16,918 bases of DNA from Bryobacterales bacterium (GCA_016789785.1 JAEUQE010000202.1:1-16918), one strand, 5' to 3'. Positions 1 through 9,996 are shown, numbered from the stretch's first letter. The notes: generated by a model not told the origin, from the sequence alone. Program-made: numbers and translations.

Positions 1-1152
1 CACGAACCCGGCGCTGGCAATCCCAAGCCTCGATCGTTGAAGAACTCCCGCGGTCGTTGGAAAGTCTGCGGATAACGTAGTGCCCGCGAGATAAGGAGTG
101 CCGGAAGCGTCGAGTGCGACACCAGCCACCGTCTCCGCGCCAATGCCGCCAAGGCAGCGAGAGGCCAGCAGCACGCCGGATGGGCTCAGTTTCGCGACGA
201 AGGCATCCGCGTTCCATCCCTGGCAAGCAGTGCCAGTGACTGGGAAGTTGCCAGATTCGGAGACTCCGGCGACAAAAACGTTGCCTTGAGAATCGAGCAC
301 CAGGTTCGACGCCATTTCCGGCCCGAAGCCGCTGATGTTGGTCCGAGAGGCAAGTTGTCCCGACGGGGTGATCTTGGTAATGACCACATCGTTCGGCGAA
401 GCGCTACTCAATCCTGCACCGAACGTGAGGTGTGCGTTTCCCGCGGAATCTACAGCGAGCGACTTGGGAACTCCGCCCGCAACGACGCCCGAGTATCCCA
501 GCACCGGGTCGATCACAAGCGGCTTGCTCGTGTCGTAACCGGCGGTTGCGAATCGCACCACGCCATTGCGCAGTTCGTAGCGGGCATCCACGTTCACGCG
601 CTTGCCGTTCGCTTCCTGATACGCAACGGGGCGGCGATGCACGAACCGCACTCCATCAGCGGCCGATACCTCCAGATCGCCCGATGATGTCAGGCGCACA
701 TGCGGCGCACCGTCAAAGCGAAAAGCGATCTGCTTCGGATCGGCGCCGGGTGCGACTTCGAACTCGTACTCCACGGTGCCTGCGTTGCCGTGATAGACGA
801 GGTCGATGCCGCGATACACCCGCGGGTAGCGAATGGCTGCATATGCAGGGATATTTTCGATCCATTGCGACCGGTCACGCCCCTGATAGTGATGAATGCG
901 CGCGTCGAGCTTCCGCTCGGGCTTCGGCTTCGACTGGCTGCCATTCACCAGCATCATCCGCACTCGCGACTTCGCCGCCGTGAAAGTGGCATGCGAGCCG
1001 AGTAGCAGATCGCCCTGCGGGAGTCGTGCGAGGAATTCGGCGCCTGCCGGGCCTTGGCCACGATTTGCTTCGAATACCAGGGGGATCGGCGTGTGGGCCG
1101 CCGCGGCGGAAAGAGTTACTACAAGCAATAACGAGCCAATAAGGACAGTCAT
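1..1152 (-). CDS. Secreted SBBP-repeat beta-propeller protein (DUF7948-like N-terminus), 3' end cut by window
   Basis: The first 384 residues are visible and the frame is still open at base 1, so the C-terminus is missing. Residues 1-19 form a signal peptide (hydrophobic core IGSLLLVVTL, Ala-rich cleavage zone). FEANRGQ at 27-33 and the following region (NIPAYAAIRYPRVYRGIDLVY, around 100-120) match the conserved N-terminal domain that precedes SBBP propeller repeats in many Acidobacteria. Two SBBP-type units follow, around 275-306 (LDSQGNVFVAG...FPVT) and 333-366 (LGGIGAE...LDASGTPYLAG...DFPTT). These proteins are exported and often very long; their biochemical role is not established. The ATG at 1152 was chosen because it opens the signal peptide and the nearest upstream ATG meets a stop. 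No strong Shine-Dalgarno is visible. A TATCAT hexamer at 1175-1170 could be a -10 box. The gene lies 67 bp downstream of the HupE-like gene on the same strand. The family assignment is firm, the function open. Confidence 0.85.
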   Translation of the reverse strand, partial: MTVLIGSLLLVVTLSAAAAHTPIPLVFEANRGQGPAGAEFLARLPQGDLLLGSHATFTAAKSRVRMMLVNGSQSKPKPERKLDARIHHYQGRDRSQWIENIPAYAAIRYPRVYRGIDLVYHGNAGTVEYEFEVAPGADPKQIAFRFDGAPHVRLTSSGDLEVSAADGVRFVHRRPVAYQEANGKRVNVDARYELRNGVVRFATAGYDTSKPLVIDPVLGYSGVVAGGVPKSLAVDSAGNAHLTFGAGLSSASPNDVVITKITPSGQLASRTNISGFGPEMASNLVLDSQGNVFVAGVSESGNFPVTGTACQGWNADAFVAKLSPSGVLLASRCLGGIGAETVAGVALDASGTPYLAGTTLSADFPTTAGVLQRSRLGIASAGFV

Positions 1153-1219
1153 AACTCGTTCAAGCGGAGATGATAGCGCAAAGCATGAGCAGAAATGGCG
1201 GCGCTCCGATGTGACAAAC

Positions 1220-2491
1220 TCAGGTTCTTTGCCAGAACCTGCGCAGCAACCAAACCATGCCCGTGGCCAGCACCGCCGCAGCCGGCCAGCCTAACCACGC
1301 CGCGCCATGATCCCAGAGTGGAAGCGAGTTACTGAATTTCATCATCACCTCCGCGCGCTCCTCCATCCAATGCCAGCCAGTGTGTGCAAGAATCGCCGAC
1401 ACCACGATCACCACCGTGCGCTCGCTGGGCGTATAACGGAGCAACAGATTCAGACACGGGAGCATCACTGCAAGCGCGGCGATCTGGCCGAGTTCCACTC
1501 CAACATTGAACGACAACAGCGACGAGATCAAATGCGCGCCCGCGAATTGCATCGACTCCTTCAGCGCGAACGAAAATCCGAAGCCATGAATCAGGCCGAA
1601 TCCGAATGCGATCATCCAGCCGCCACGTCCCGATTTGCCCAAAATGTTCGCCAGAGCCATCACCACAATCGACAGCGCAATCCCGAATTCAACCAGCGGT
1701 GGAAACCACAACGCATCCGGCGCCATCCCAAACGCAGACATCAGCAGAGTGATCGAATGCGCCGCGGTGAACGCCGTCACCACCCAGAACAACGCCCCGA
1801 ACCGCCGCACGGGAATCACCAGACAAAGCAGAAACAGCAGGTGATCCTTGCCTTCCAGGATGTGTTCGAAACCCATCCGAACAAACCGGCCAGCAGCTTG
1901 GAGCACTCCCGGGTCCAGGGGAAACATCTCCTGGTCCCCGGAAATGACGAACGCGCCGTCGCCAAATCGCAGCACCGTGGTTACCCGCTCCGCAAGTCCG
2001 CCATAGGCAGGTTGGATCGCAAAACGTGAGTCCGCGGAGCGCACTGGATACTCCAGCAGCACGTCGAAGAACACCTGTTCCCAACTCAGGTTCTCGCTGT
2101 TCGCGGGAAGCGGTGTTTGGATGTGCGCCGCTGCCTCCGCAAACGACGAGAAGCTGCGATCGGACTCGATGGAAATCTGCGTTCCGGCGATGCGCGGCGC
2201 GCCCAGCCGCGACTCCCCTTCCCGGAGCACAATCGGATCCGCAACCCAGATCTTCGCCAACCCGGGTAGCAGTGGCGCAAGCTTCTCGACATCGAGATAG
2301 CCGTTCGCCTGCACGGGAAAATCGACGTCACGCACAGCCTTCAGCGGAATCCGCACGGCGGCCTGCAACGTGCTTTCCGAAGCACGCAGATGCATGTGGA
2401 CCCGCACATCTTTCGGCGCTTCATGCGGCCAAAGCGCAACAGCACTGAACAGCAAAAGCGTGAGCCGTGCGAACAAGGCGACCTTTCCCAA
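1220..2491 (-). CDS. HupE/UreJ-family membrane protein
   Basis: This is a 423-residue protein. Residues 1-20 form a signal peptide or first membrane segment. A soluble extracytoplasmic region of about 180 residues follows, then a polytopic C-terminal half (about 203-420). The second half carries the His/Glu-rich signature of the HupE/UreJ_2 family: GFEHILEGKDHLLF (207-220, H210 and H216), FTAAHSITL (241-249), GLIHGFGF (299-306), FNVGVELGQ (328-336) and AHTGWHWM (369-376). HupE/UreJ relatives are linked to nickel or cobalt uptake. No hydrogenase or urease genes are visible here, so metal transport is inference only. The start is a TTG at 2491 with AGGA six bases upstream; no in-frame ATG gives a complete signal sequence. 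It is divergent from the NHL-propeller gene across about 59 bp. The family call is strong and the substrate unknown. Confidence 0.85.
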   Translation of the reverse strand: MGKVALFARLTLLLFSAVALWPHEAPKDVRVHMHLRASESTLQAAVRIPLKAVRDVDFPVQANGYLDVEKLAPLLPGLAKIWVADPIVLREGESRLGAPRIAGTQISIESDRSFSSFAEAAAHIQTPLPANSENLSWEQVFFDVLLEYPVRSADSRFAIQPAYGGLAERVTTVLRFGDGAFVISGDQEMFPLDPGVLQAAGRFVRMGFEHILEGKDHLLFLLCLVIPVRRFGALFWVVTAFTAAHSITLLMSAFGMAPDALWFPPLVEFGIALSIVVMALANILGKSGRGGWMIAFGFGLIHGFGFSFALKESMQFAGAHLISSLLSFNVGVELGQIAALAVMLPCLNLLLRYTPSERTVVIVVSAILAHTGWHWMEERAEVMMKFSNSLPLWDHGAAWLGWPAAAVLATGMVWLLRRFWQRT

Positions 2492-2550
2492 AGCGAATCC
2501 TGTATCATAGCGAACGCGCCAAATCTGGAAAACATCACAGGACCATCGCC
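2492..2550. promoter_or_regulatory. Divergent promoter region between HupE-like and NHL-propeller genes
   Basis: These 59 bp separate two divergently read genes, so both promoters must lie here or inside the neighbouring starts. The string TATCATA at 2503-2509 gives a -10-like hexamer on each strand: TATCAT (+, 2503-2508) and TATGAT (-, 2509-2504). No convincing -35 hexamer is found at 16-18 bp for either. CAGGA at 2538-2542 is the Shine-Dalgarno for the + gene, 8 bp before its ATG. The placement is suggestive only. Confidence 0.3.
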
Positions 2551-3786
2551 ATGCTCTGCTGCCAGTTCAAGCCCGCTGCCTTCGCTGCCCTCATTGGATC
2601 GCTCGCCATCGGATCATACATGCTCGACCGCAAGAGCGTCGCCGAAGCCGCTACCGTTCAGGCGCCGCGATTCGAAGTGGATCCCCTGTGGCCGAAGCCT
2701 CTTCCGAATCATTGGGTGATCGGCGCCACCATCGGCGTCGCGGTGGACAACAAGGACAACGTGTGGATCATCCATCGCGGTGCTTCGCTCGAAGAGAAGG
2801 AGCGCTACGCGACGTGGAATCCGAAGGCCGCCGATTGTTGCGCACCGGCGCCGTCGGTGCTTGCGTTCAATCCCGAGGGCGACCTCATCGCATCCTGGGG
2901 CGGCAAGGGCGATGGCTTTGAATGGCCTTCGTCAAACCACGGCATTGACGTCGATCACAAAGGCAACGTTTGGATCGGGGGCAATGGGCGCGGCGCGAAA
3001 CCTGCCGCACTTGCTCACGACGAGAGCAAGATGGCCGCGGCCGGCGCAGTACACGACAGCATGGTGATCAAGTTCACGCAATCCGGCAAGTTCCTCATGC
3101 AGATCGGCAAGCCTTACATGAGCAAGGGGAGCAACGATACAGAGAACCTCCGGCTGCCGGCGAAGACGATTGTCGATCCGAAGACGAACGAGTTATATGT
3201 CGCCGATGGCTACGGCAACCGCCGCGTGATTGTCTATGACGCGGACACCGGCAAGTACAAGCGCCACTGGGGCGCTTATGGAAGCAAGCCCGATGACACC
3301 GAACTCGGCCCCTACAATCCCGATGCGCCGCTCCCCAAGCAATTCCGCACTCCGGTTCACGGCTTGATCCTCTCCAACGACGGCCATCTTTACGTCTGCG
3401 ATCGGACCAACAACCGCATTCAGGTCTTCAAGACCGACGGCACTTTCGTGAAGGAAGCACAGGTTGCGCCGCGCACGCTCGGCGATGGAGCAGCGTTCGA
3501 CGTCGCATTGTCACGTGATCCTCAGCAGAAGTATCTCTACATGTGCGATGGCTCCAACATGAAGATCCACGTGCTGTCGCGCGAAACGCTGGAGGTGCTC
3601 ACCACGTTCGGCGACGGTGGCCGCCAGCCGGGACAGTTCTACGCGGTGCACAGCATCGCCACGGACTCCAAAGGCAACATCTATACGACAGAAACCTATC
3701 GCGGCCAGCGTGTGCAGAAGTTCACGTATCGTGGACTGATGGCGGTGACGAAAAAAGATCAAGGCGTCGTCTGGCCGAAGCGGTAG
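2551..3786 (+). CDS. Exported NHL-repeat six-bladed beta-propeller protein
   Basis: This is a 411-residue protein. Residues 9-24 are hydrophobic (FAALIGSLAIGSYML) and look like a signal peptide or signal anchor; the cysteines near residues 3-4 do not sit in a clear lipobox. FEVDPLWPKPLPNHW (41-55) and IGVAVDNKDNVWIIHRG (61-77) open the propeller. Blade-like NHL strands recur: GIDVDHKGNVWIGG (131-144), NELYVADGYGNRRVIVYD (213-230), HLYVCDRTNNRIQVF (279-293), YLYMCDGSNMKIHVL (328-342) and GNIYTTETYRGQRVQKF (375-391). Proteins of this type are often annotated as peptidylglycine amidating-lyase-like, but the fold alone does not prove an enzyme. The ATG at 2551 is preferred over upstream starts because it opens the hydrophobic segment and has CAGGA 8 bp before it. 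It converges on the ADOP gene with 20 bp between the stops. Fold confident, role unknown. Confidence 0.8.
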   Translation: MLCCQFKPAAFAALIGSLAIGSYMLDRKSVAEAATVQAPRFEVDPLWPKPLPNHWVIGATIGVAVDNKDNVWIIHRGASLEEKERYATWNPKAADCCAPAPSVLAFNPEGDLIASWGGKGDGFEWPSSNHGIDVDHKGNVWIGGNGRGAKPAALAHDESKMAAAGAVHDSMVIKFTQSGKFLMQIGKPYMSKGSNDTENLRLPAKTIVDPKTNELYVADGYGNRRVIVYDADTGKYKRHWGAYGSKPDDTELGPYNPDAPLPKQFRTPVHGLILSNDGHLYVCDRTNNRIQVFKTDGTFVKEAQVAPRTLGDGAAFDVALSRDPQQKYLYMCDGSNMKIHVLSRETLEVLTTFGDGGRQPGQFYAVHSIATDSKGNIYTTETYRGQRVQKFTYRGLMAVTKKDQGVVWPKR

Positions 3787-3806
3787 AGTGCGGCCGCGGG
3801 ATGCGA

Positions 3807-6497
3807 TCACTCCTCGCGCAGCGCGCGGATGGGATCCACAGCCATCGCCCTCCGCGCCGGAAGGTAGGAGGCGCCGAATGCGACGATCAGCATCACCAGA
3901 ACCACGCCAGCCACGGTCAGAGGGTCGTTCCTCTGGACACCCCACAGGAATCGCTCGATGATGCGCGTCGCCGCCAGCGATCCCGCCAGACCGATCACGA
4001 GACCCGCACATGCAAGCGCTGCTCCGCGCCGCAGGATCATGCGCAAGACATCTTTGCGCTGTGCGCCAAGCGCCATGCGAATGCCGATCTCGTGCAGACG
4101 ATCGGCCACCGAGTGATGCATCAGGCCGTAAACGCCAATCGCCGCGAGGATCACGGCAACCGCGGCGAACAGCCCCAGCAAATGCAGATAGAAGCGCTCC
4201 ATACCGCCACGCTCCTCCACGTAGTCCGTCAGCAGCTTCGGCTCGGTGACGGGCAACTGCGGATCCAAGCGGGCGGCGATCTTGCGAACGGCATCGCCCA
4301 CTGCCATGACCTCCAGATTGGTCTTGATCCCCAGCGTCGGCCGTAGACGCAGCCCTTGATAGTTGCCGCGGATGAGCCTTGGCTGCTGCGCGAAGCTCAT
4401 GTAGATTTCGGGAACATGGGGAGCCCGTTGCGAGTAGCGCTTGTGGTCTGCCACCACGCCGACGATGCGCCGGGGCTGTTCCTCTTCGGTGGTGCGGATG
4501 AGTACGTATTGCCCAATGGGATCGCGGTCCGGGAAGTACTCCTTCGCGAGTGACTCATTGATCACGGCGACCCATGGGGACGAGGAGCGATCCTGTGACG
4601 AGATCGCGCGGCCTTTGAGGACCGGGATTCGAAGCATGGCGAAATAGGCGTCGCTGACGCAGTTGTATTGTGCCCGAGGGCGTTCCTGCGGCGAAGGATC
4701 GGGCCGGCCTTGAATCGTGAACGGACCGCCGCTGCCGGCGCTCGGCGTGAGTGGCAATGCGGACGCCAACGCCACCTGTTCCGCCCAACCTTGCTGCCCA
4801 ATCGCCTGCACGATCTCCTCGTAAAACTGACCTACCGGCGGCTCCACATAGCGCATGTCGATATCGCGCTTTGGCGCCATGCGCATGTAGCGATCCCCTG
4901 CCATGTCGAGACGAATCGTGATGATGCGCTCCGGGTCGAAGCCGAGCGGTACGGCGCGAAGGCGCATCACCGTGTTCAGCATCAGCCCGGCGCCGACAAG
5001 CAACACCACAGCGAGAGCCATTTCCACGATCACGAGGCTGTTTCGGGCAATGGCGCGGCGTCCTCCGGCCGAGCCCCGTCCGCCATCCTTCAACGCCTCC
5101 ACGACGCTTGCGCGCGAGGCTTGCCAGGCGGGAAGCAGTCCGGCAAGCAGCGCCGTGAGCATGGCGGCAAGCGCGGTGAAACCAAGCACTGGCAGATTCA
5201 GAGTGACGCGGTCTGCCTCCTCGAAACTGCCATACAGGAAGAGGAACAGCCGCATGCCGGCCCACGCGACCGCCAGACCCAGAATCGCGCCCGGAATCGC
5301 CAGCGTGACGCCGTCAGCCAGCAACTCACGGATCAGGCGATGGCGGCTAGCGCCGAGAGCCGAGCGTAGGGCAAGCTCACGCCGCCGCGTCGCAGCCCTG
5401 GCCAGAAGCAGGTTCGCGACGTTCGAACATGCGATCAGCAACACGAAGCCAACCGCGGCCATCAGCGGCATGAGAAGCATGCGCCAGGTGAAGCCAAGCG
5501 ACTCGTGCAGTGGCTCCAGAAGCACACTCCAGTTGCGGTTTGAGTCCGGATACGCTTGCGCCAGTTGGGCGGCGATCCCTTGCATCTCAGCCTGGGCCTC
5601 GGCAAGCGTCACGCCCTGCTTCAGTCTGCCAGCGGCCAACAACCATCGTACCTGCCGCTGTACCCATTCCGAGGCTGGCGAAAGATCAATCGGCAGGATG
5701 ACATCGACATCGTGGCTGATATGTCCGGCGCGATAGGTGGATGGAATCACGCCGAGAATGTTACGCGCCGTACCGTTGATGATGATGGTTTGCCCGAGCA
5801 CGCCCGGGTCGGCGCCGTATCTGCGCCGCCAATACGATTCGGTGATCAGAGCAATGCCTTCCTGCCGCAGGAGCGCGTCGTCTTCTGTGAAGTACCGGCC
5901 AATGATTGGCTTGATCCCCAGCATGGCGAAGTAGCCCGGCGTCACGTTCTGCTGCCCGATTCGTTCGGGATAGGAATTGCCCCGTGTCACCGTGACGCGG
6001 CTCAGTCCGGTGAACAACTCCATCTGCTCAAAGGAGCGGGCGCTCTTTCGCCAGTCGACGAAGTCCGCTGAATAGACGACCATACGATTGCCGCTGCCTA
6101 CCTGTTGGCTCCACACCATTACCAGACGATCCGGTTCGTGGAACGGCAGAGGAGTCAGCAACGTGGCGTTCACGACGCTGAAGATCGCAGTATTGGCGCC
6201 GATTCCCAAGGCAAGCGAGAGAATCGCGACGGCCGTAAATCCCGGCTGCGCGAGTTGGCGGCGGAAACTGATGCGAAGATCGGTGAGGGTCATGGTCCAG
6301 TGCTCCTTCCATGCGCCGGCGCAGAAGTCGGCCAGCGTGTCCATCCAAAGTCTGAGCCGCGGCCAGCCGCTTGTCCGGCGATGCTGGTCAAGAAAAACGG
6401 TGGTGATCTCGTCGCCGTAGTCTGAGCGGAACTCGAATGGAAACAGCTTCAACAGAAAACGGATGCTGCGCTCGGGCCATTGATGCATGCGGATCAT
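3807..6497 (-). CDS. ADOP-type ABC transporter permease (duplicated MacB/FtsX permease)
   Basis: This is an 896-residue integral membrane protein of the acidobacterial duplicated orphan permease type. Residues 1-68 form the soluble prefix seen in these proteins. The first MacB-like half starts near [12 protein letters not shown] (69-80), with a membrane segment at 86-110 and a periplasmic domain to about 335. An FtsX block follows at 340-460 ([19 protein letters not shown] near 356-374; [20 protein letters not shown] at 372-391). The second half starts with a membrane segment at 487-510 and a second periplasmic domain. A final FtsX block covers 770-885 ([20 protein letters not shown] near 803-822), ending [17 protein letters not shown]. 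No ATPase gene lies beside it, hence 'orphan'. The ATG at 6497 overlaps the padR stop as ATGA, so translation is probably coupled. Family members are thought to move small molecules or lipoproteins across the envelope; the substrate here is unknown. Confidence 0.92.
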   Translation of the reverse strand: MIRMHQWPERSIRFLLKLFPFEFRSDYGDEITTVFLDQHRRTSGWPRLRLWMDTLADFCAGAWKEHWTMTLTDLRISFRRQLAQPGFTAVAILSLALGIGANTAIFSVVNATLLTPLPFHEPDRLVMVWSQQVGSGNRMVVYSADFVDWRKSARSFEQMELFTGLSRVTVTRGNSYPERIGQQNVTPGYFAMLGIKPIIGRYFTEDDALLRQEGIALITESYWRRRYGADPGVLGQTIIINGTARNILGVIPSTYRAGHISHDVDVILPIDLSPASEWVQRQVRWLLAAGRLKQGVTLAEAQAEMQGIAAQLAQAYPDSNRNWSVLLEPLHESLGFTWRMLLMPLMAAVGFVLLIACSNVANLLLARAATRRRELALRSALGASRHRLIRELLADGVTLAIPGAILGLAVAWAGMRLFLFLYGSFEEADRVTLNLPVLGFTALAAMLTALLAGLLPAWQASRASVVEALKDGGRGSAGGRRAIARNSLVIVEMALAVVLLVGAGLMLNTVMRLRAVPLGFDPERIITIRLDMAGDRYMRMAPKRDIDMRYVEPPVGQFYEEIVQAIGQQGWAEQVALASALPLTPSAGSGGPFTIQGRPDPSPQERPRAQYNCVSDAYFAMLRIPVLKGRAISSQDRSSSPWVAVINESLAKEYFPDRDPIGQYVLIRTTEEEQPRRIVGVVADHKRYSQRAPHVPEIYMSFAQQPRLIRGNYQGLRLRPTLGIKTNLEVMAVGDAVRKIAARLDPQLPVTEPKLLTDYVEERGGMERFYLHLLGLFAAVAVILAAIGVYGLMHHSVADRLHEIGIRMALGAQRKDVLRMILRRGAALACAGLVIGLAGSLAATRIIERFLWGVQRNDPLTVAGVVLVMLIVAFGASYLPARRAMAVDPIRALREE

Positions 6498-6841
6498 CCC
6501 TTGGCGAGTGAGACCTTCGCCTGCCGCACCAGCGACTGCAAGCGGGCAAGTTCGGCTTCAGCAGCACGGCGTCCGAGTTTCGTGAGCCTATAGTAGCGGC
6601 GCCGTTGATCATCCATCTCCGGATCGGGCCGTTCCTCAAGTTCTTCGATGAGATCTTCGGCAAGCAGACGTTTGATGGTGGTGTAGAGCGTGGCCGGTCC
6701 GATGCGAAAGGCGCCTTTCGAACGCGTGGCCACTTCCTGCATGATCGAGTATCCGTGCCGTTCCTGATCGCCAAGGGCAAGCAGGATGTGGAACGTGGCG
6801 GGCGGGAGCGGAAGCAGGCGGTCAATCCGCGAGGTATCCAT
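6494..6841 (-). CDS. PadR-family transcriptional regulator
   Basis: This is a 115-residue winged-helix protein from the preferred ATG at 6841. The DNA-binding core starts at [20 protein letters not shown] and continues through the recognition-helix region [20 protein letters not shown]. The wing [10 protein letters not shown] follows, then a short C-terminal helix for dimerisation. This is the compact PadR-s1 layout. A start six codons upstream (6859) would add MIYHLV. It is disfavoured because it lies inside the palindrome and upstream of the predicted transcription start. The stop overlaps the permease ATG (ATGA). PadR proteins are usually ligand-sensing repressors that also control their own operon. 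Autoregulation through the adjacent palindrome is inferred, and the ligand is unknown. Confidence 0.9.
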   Translation of the reverse strand: MDTSRIDRLLPLPPATFHILLALGDQERHGYSIMQEVATRSKGAFRIGPATLYTTIKRLLAEDLIEELEERPDPEMDDQRRRYYRLTKLGRRAAEAELARLQSLVRQAKVSLAKG

Positions 6842-6882
6842 CACTAGATGATATATCATCTAGTGATAGATCACAAGATGAT
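6840..6882. promoter_or_regulatory. Putative PadR operator: 28-bp perfect palindrome plus third half-site
   Basis: Bases 6840-6867 form a perfect 28-bp palindrome. The arms are ATCACTAGATGAT (6840-6852) and its reverse complement (6855-6867), separated by the central bases AT. A third copy, ATCACAAGATGAT (6870-6882), differs from the first arm by one base. The three sites start at 6840, 6855 and 6870, exactly 15 bp apart. Each arm is also a small dyad of ATCA-N5-TGAT form. The block covers the -10, the spacer and the -35 of padR, the expected position for a repressor. Binding by this PadR is inferred. Confidence 0.65.
6848..6876 (-). promoter_or_regulatory. Predicted sigma-70 promoter of padR-ADOP
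   Basis: On the minus strand, TTGTGA (6876-6871) is followed by 17 bp and then TATCAT (6853-6848). That is 4/6 and 5/6 matches to the -35 and -10 consensus at ideal spacing. The -10 lies inside the second half of the palindrome. Transcription starting about 7 bp downstream would begin at or next to the ATG at 6841, implying a leaderless or nearly leaderless mRNA. No Shine-Dalgarno is visible for that ATG. Confidence 0.55.
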
Positions 6883-6912
6883 CGTTCCGGCCAAGGCGTC
6901 CGGTTGCGCTCG

Positions 6913-7746
6913 CTACAGCTTCACGGCGCTGAACCAAAGCCGCCGCGCGGTCTCGCCCAGGATCTGCGCACGTGCTTCCTCGCGCAATGGCAGATCCTTC
7001 CGGAAGATCCGCAGATGCTCCGTGTAGGTCACCCGCGGTGTCCACAACTCACAGGGAAAATCGCTTCCCCAGATGCACCGCTCCGCCCCGTACGCCTCCA
7101 CAATCTTCATGCAGGGCGCATGCATGTCGTCACACGGATAGCCGCTCATACTGCCTGTCGGCAGAAACGTCAGCTTCGCATGCAGATTCGAGAACTTCGC
7201 CAGACGCAGCACCGCGTCCAGAACGGTCTGCATCTCCGGCCCCGCCTTCAGATTCAGACAATGATCCAACACGACACGCAACTTCGGAAACGCCGCCAGC
7301 ATGCGTTCCAACTCACTCGCCTTCTCACGTCCAATCAGCACGTTGATCACGATGCCCGCTTCCGTTGCAGCTTTCCAAAGCGCGCGCACGCCGGGATGAT
7401 CCAGGCGCCCGTCCTTCGCGGGAATGGATCGCATGCCTCGAACACCGAACTTTTGCGCGTAGTGCTTCAGAAGCCCGGGGCTGTGCGGATCATCGGGATC
7501 CAGCGTGCACACTCCCGCGGCCCAACTCTTCGACGCCAGCGCCGAATCGCAGATGTAACGATTGTCGAAACGATAGTACGTGCTCGTCTGAATGAGGCAC
7601 GCGGCGGTCACACCGTTCTCCGCGCTTTCCTTGCGCAGATCTTCGAGCGACCCCTTGCCGCCAGGCACGCGAAGGGGCTTCTCAATCGGTGGATACTTGC
7701 GCTCGTCCGGCGAGTAGATGTGTGCGTGTGTGTCGATGATCAGCAT
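6913..7746 (-). CDS. Amidohydrolase-family metal-dependent hydrolase (Amidohydrolase_2 type)
   Basis: This is a 277-residue TIM-barrel protein of the amidohydrolase superfamily (COG3618/PF04909-like). The metal-site motifs are present: DTHAHIY at the N-terminus (H7, H9), the mid-chain LDHC (H162), HAKLT around 189-193, and GSDFPCE with D229. Relatives include lactonases and decarboxylases such as 2-pyrone-4,6-dicarboxylate lactonase and ACMSD-type enzymes; the substrate cannot be read from sequence. There is no signal peptide, so it is cytoplasmic. The ATG at 7746 has a clear GGAGG (7760-7756) nine bases upstream. It sits between thiC (235 bp upstream) and padR, and probably forms its own transcription unit. 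A role in sugar-lactone or aromatic catabolism would be a guess. Confidence 0.85.
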   Translation of the reverse strand: MLIIDTHAHIYSPDERKYPPIEKPLRVPGGKGSLEDLRKESAENGVTAACLIQTSTYYRFDNRYICDSALASKSWAAGVCTLDPDDPHSPGLLKHYAQKFGVRGMRSIPAKDGRLDHPGVRALWKAATEAGIVINVLIGREKASELERMLAAFPKLRVVLDHCLNLKAGPEMQTVLDAVLRLAKFSNLHAKLTFLPTGSMSGYPCDDMHAPCMKIVEAYGAERCIWGSDFPCELWTPRVTYTEHLRIFRKDLPLREEARAQILGETARRLWFSAVKL

Positions 7747-7893
7747 GATGGGCTGCCTCCAAGGATACGCCCATCGTCAATCTTGCGCTTCCACTTCGCA
7801 CGCGCAGTGCTTCTTCTCGATCCCGAGGCCGCGTGGCGACTGACAGCGTATCACCCGCGTTCCTACGGGGCGCGGCTTCGGAGTGCGCGGCTC

Positions 7894-7919
7894 GTCGCAA
7901 TACTGTTCACTTTTGCGAC
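7894..7919. repeat. Intergenic stem-loop with 7-bp arms
   Basis: GTCGCAA (7894-7900) and TTGCGAC (7913-7919) can pair around a 12-nt loop. No T-tract follows on either strand, so it is not a standard intrinsic terminator. It lies in the 235-bp gap (7747-7981) between thiC and the amidohydrolase, where I see no gene. Confidence 0.35.
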
Positions 7920-7944
7920 TTGGCACCGCGCGCGTCACAGTAGC

Positions 7945-7961
7945 GCAGGGCTTCAACCTGC
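7945..7961. repeat. REP-like short hairpin downstream of thiC
   Basis: GCAGG (7945-7949) pairs with CCTGC (7957-7961) around a 7-nt loop, GCTTCAA. It is flanked by GTAGC on the left and CGCGC on the right, 21 bp past the thiC stop. From memory and unverified, very similar strings (GCGCAGG-CTTCA-CCTGC) recur between genes in Acidobacteria and related soil bacteria. That suggests a dispersed REP-like element or transcript-end hairpin. Confidence 0.35.
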
Positions 7962-7981
7962 CGCGCCGAGACTGGACTCCG

Positions 7982-9496
<1,515 letters not shown>

Positions 9497-9973
9497 CTAT
9501 TGTTTCGCAAGGACGATCTTCATCTCCAACTCGCCCTGCGGCGTGTTGATCTTGCGATTCATCGTGAGCGTCTTGCCGTCCTCGCTCAGCGTCCACTTGT
9601 CAGCGAGCGTGATCTCGTTGCCCTGAAAGTCGACCTTCGAATCCACCGCGAGCGCGTCGCCATCCCATTTTGCCGTGGACTTCATCGGCTGGCCCCGAAG
9701 CTGATTCGTGGTCTCCTTGCCCTCTGTGTTGTAGCTGAGCTCCGCGGTCACTTCGCCATTCTGCGTGGACTGCGTCGCGGTCACCTTCACTTCCGGGTCG
9801 TTGTGCTCAATCTTCTGTTCGAGTTTTTCGGGAGCCGGCATCGGGCCGAAGTCGCTCTTGTCAGCGACCAGCTTCCAGGTTCCGGTGAAATTCGGTTTGG
9901 CGGCGGCGGGCAGCGCGGCGACAGCAAGCGCCAGTATGCCCACGGTGAGAATGTGCGAGAGTCGTCGAGTCAT
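9497..9973 (-). CDS. Small exported protein of unknown function, tandem paralog A
   Basis: This is a 158-residue protein. The signal peptide is MTRR...ILTVGILALAVAALPAAA, with likely cleavage after residue 25. The mature part opens AAKPNFTGTWKL and then KSDFGPMPAPEKL. It continues with alternating polar/hydrophobic strands (EVTAELSYNTEGKE, WDGDALAVDSK, DKWTLSEDGKTLTM) and ends TPQGELEMKIVLAKQ. This looks like a small beta-barrel (lipocalin-like) domain; that is inference and I do not recognise a named family. A gapless comparison with the next gene gives about 67 of 135 identical residues by hand count. The ATG at 9973 has GGGA eight bases upstream. An ATG at 10000 overlaps the upstream stop as ATGA and would add nine residues, so it remains possible. 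The probable location is periplasm or cell surface. Confidence 0.8.
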   Translation of the reverse strand: MTRRLSHILTVGILALAVAALPAAAKPNFTGTWKLVADKSDFGPMPAPEKLEQKIEHNDPEVKVTATQSTQNGEVTAELSYNTEGKETTNQLRGQPMKSTAKWDGDALAVDSKVDFQGNEITLADKWTLSEDGKTLTMNRKINTPQGELEMKIVLAKQ

Positions 9974-9996
9974 AGTATGCATCCCGTGATTTGATG

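Noticed and set aside
1220..2491. Hydrogenase or urease accessory role for the HupE/UreJ-like gene
   Set aside because: No hup, hyp or ure genes are present in the window, so the specific role cannot be supported.
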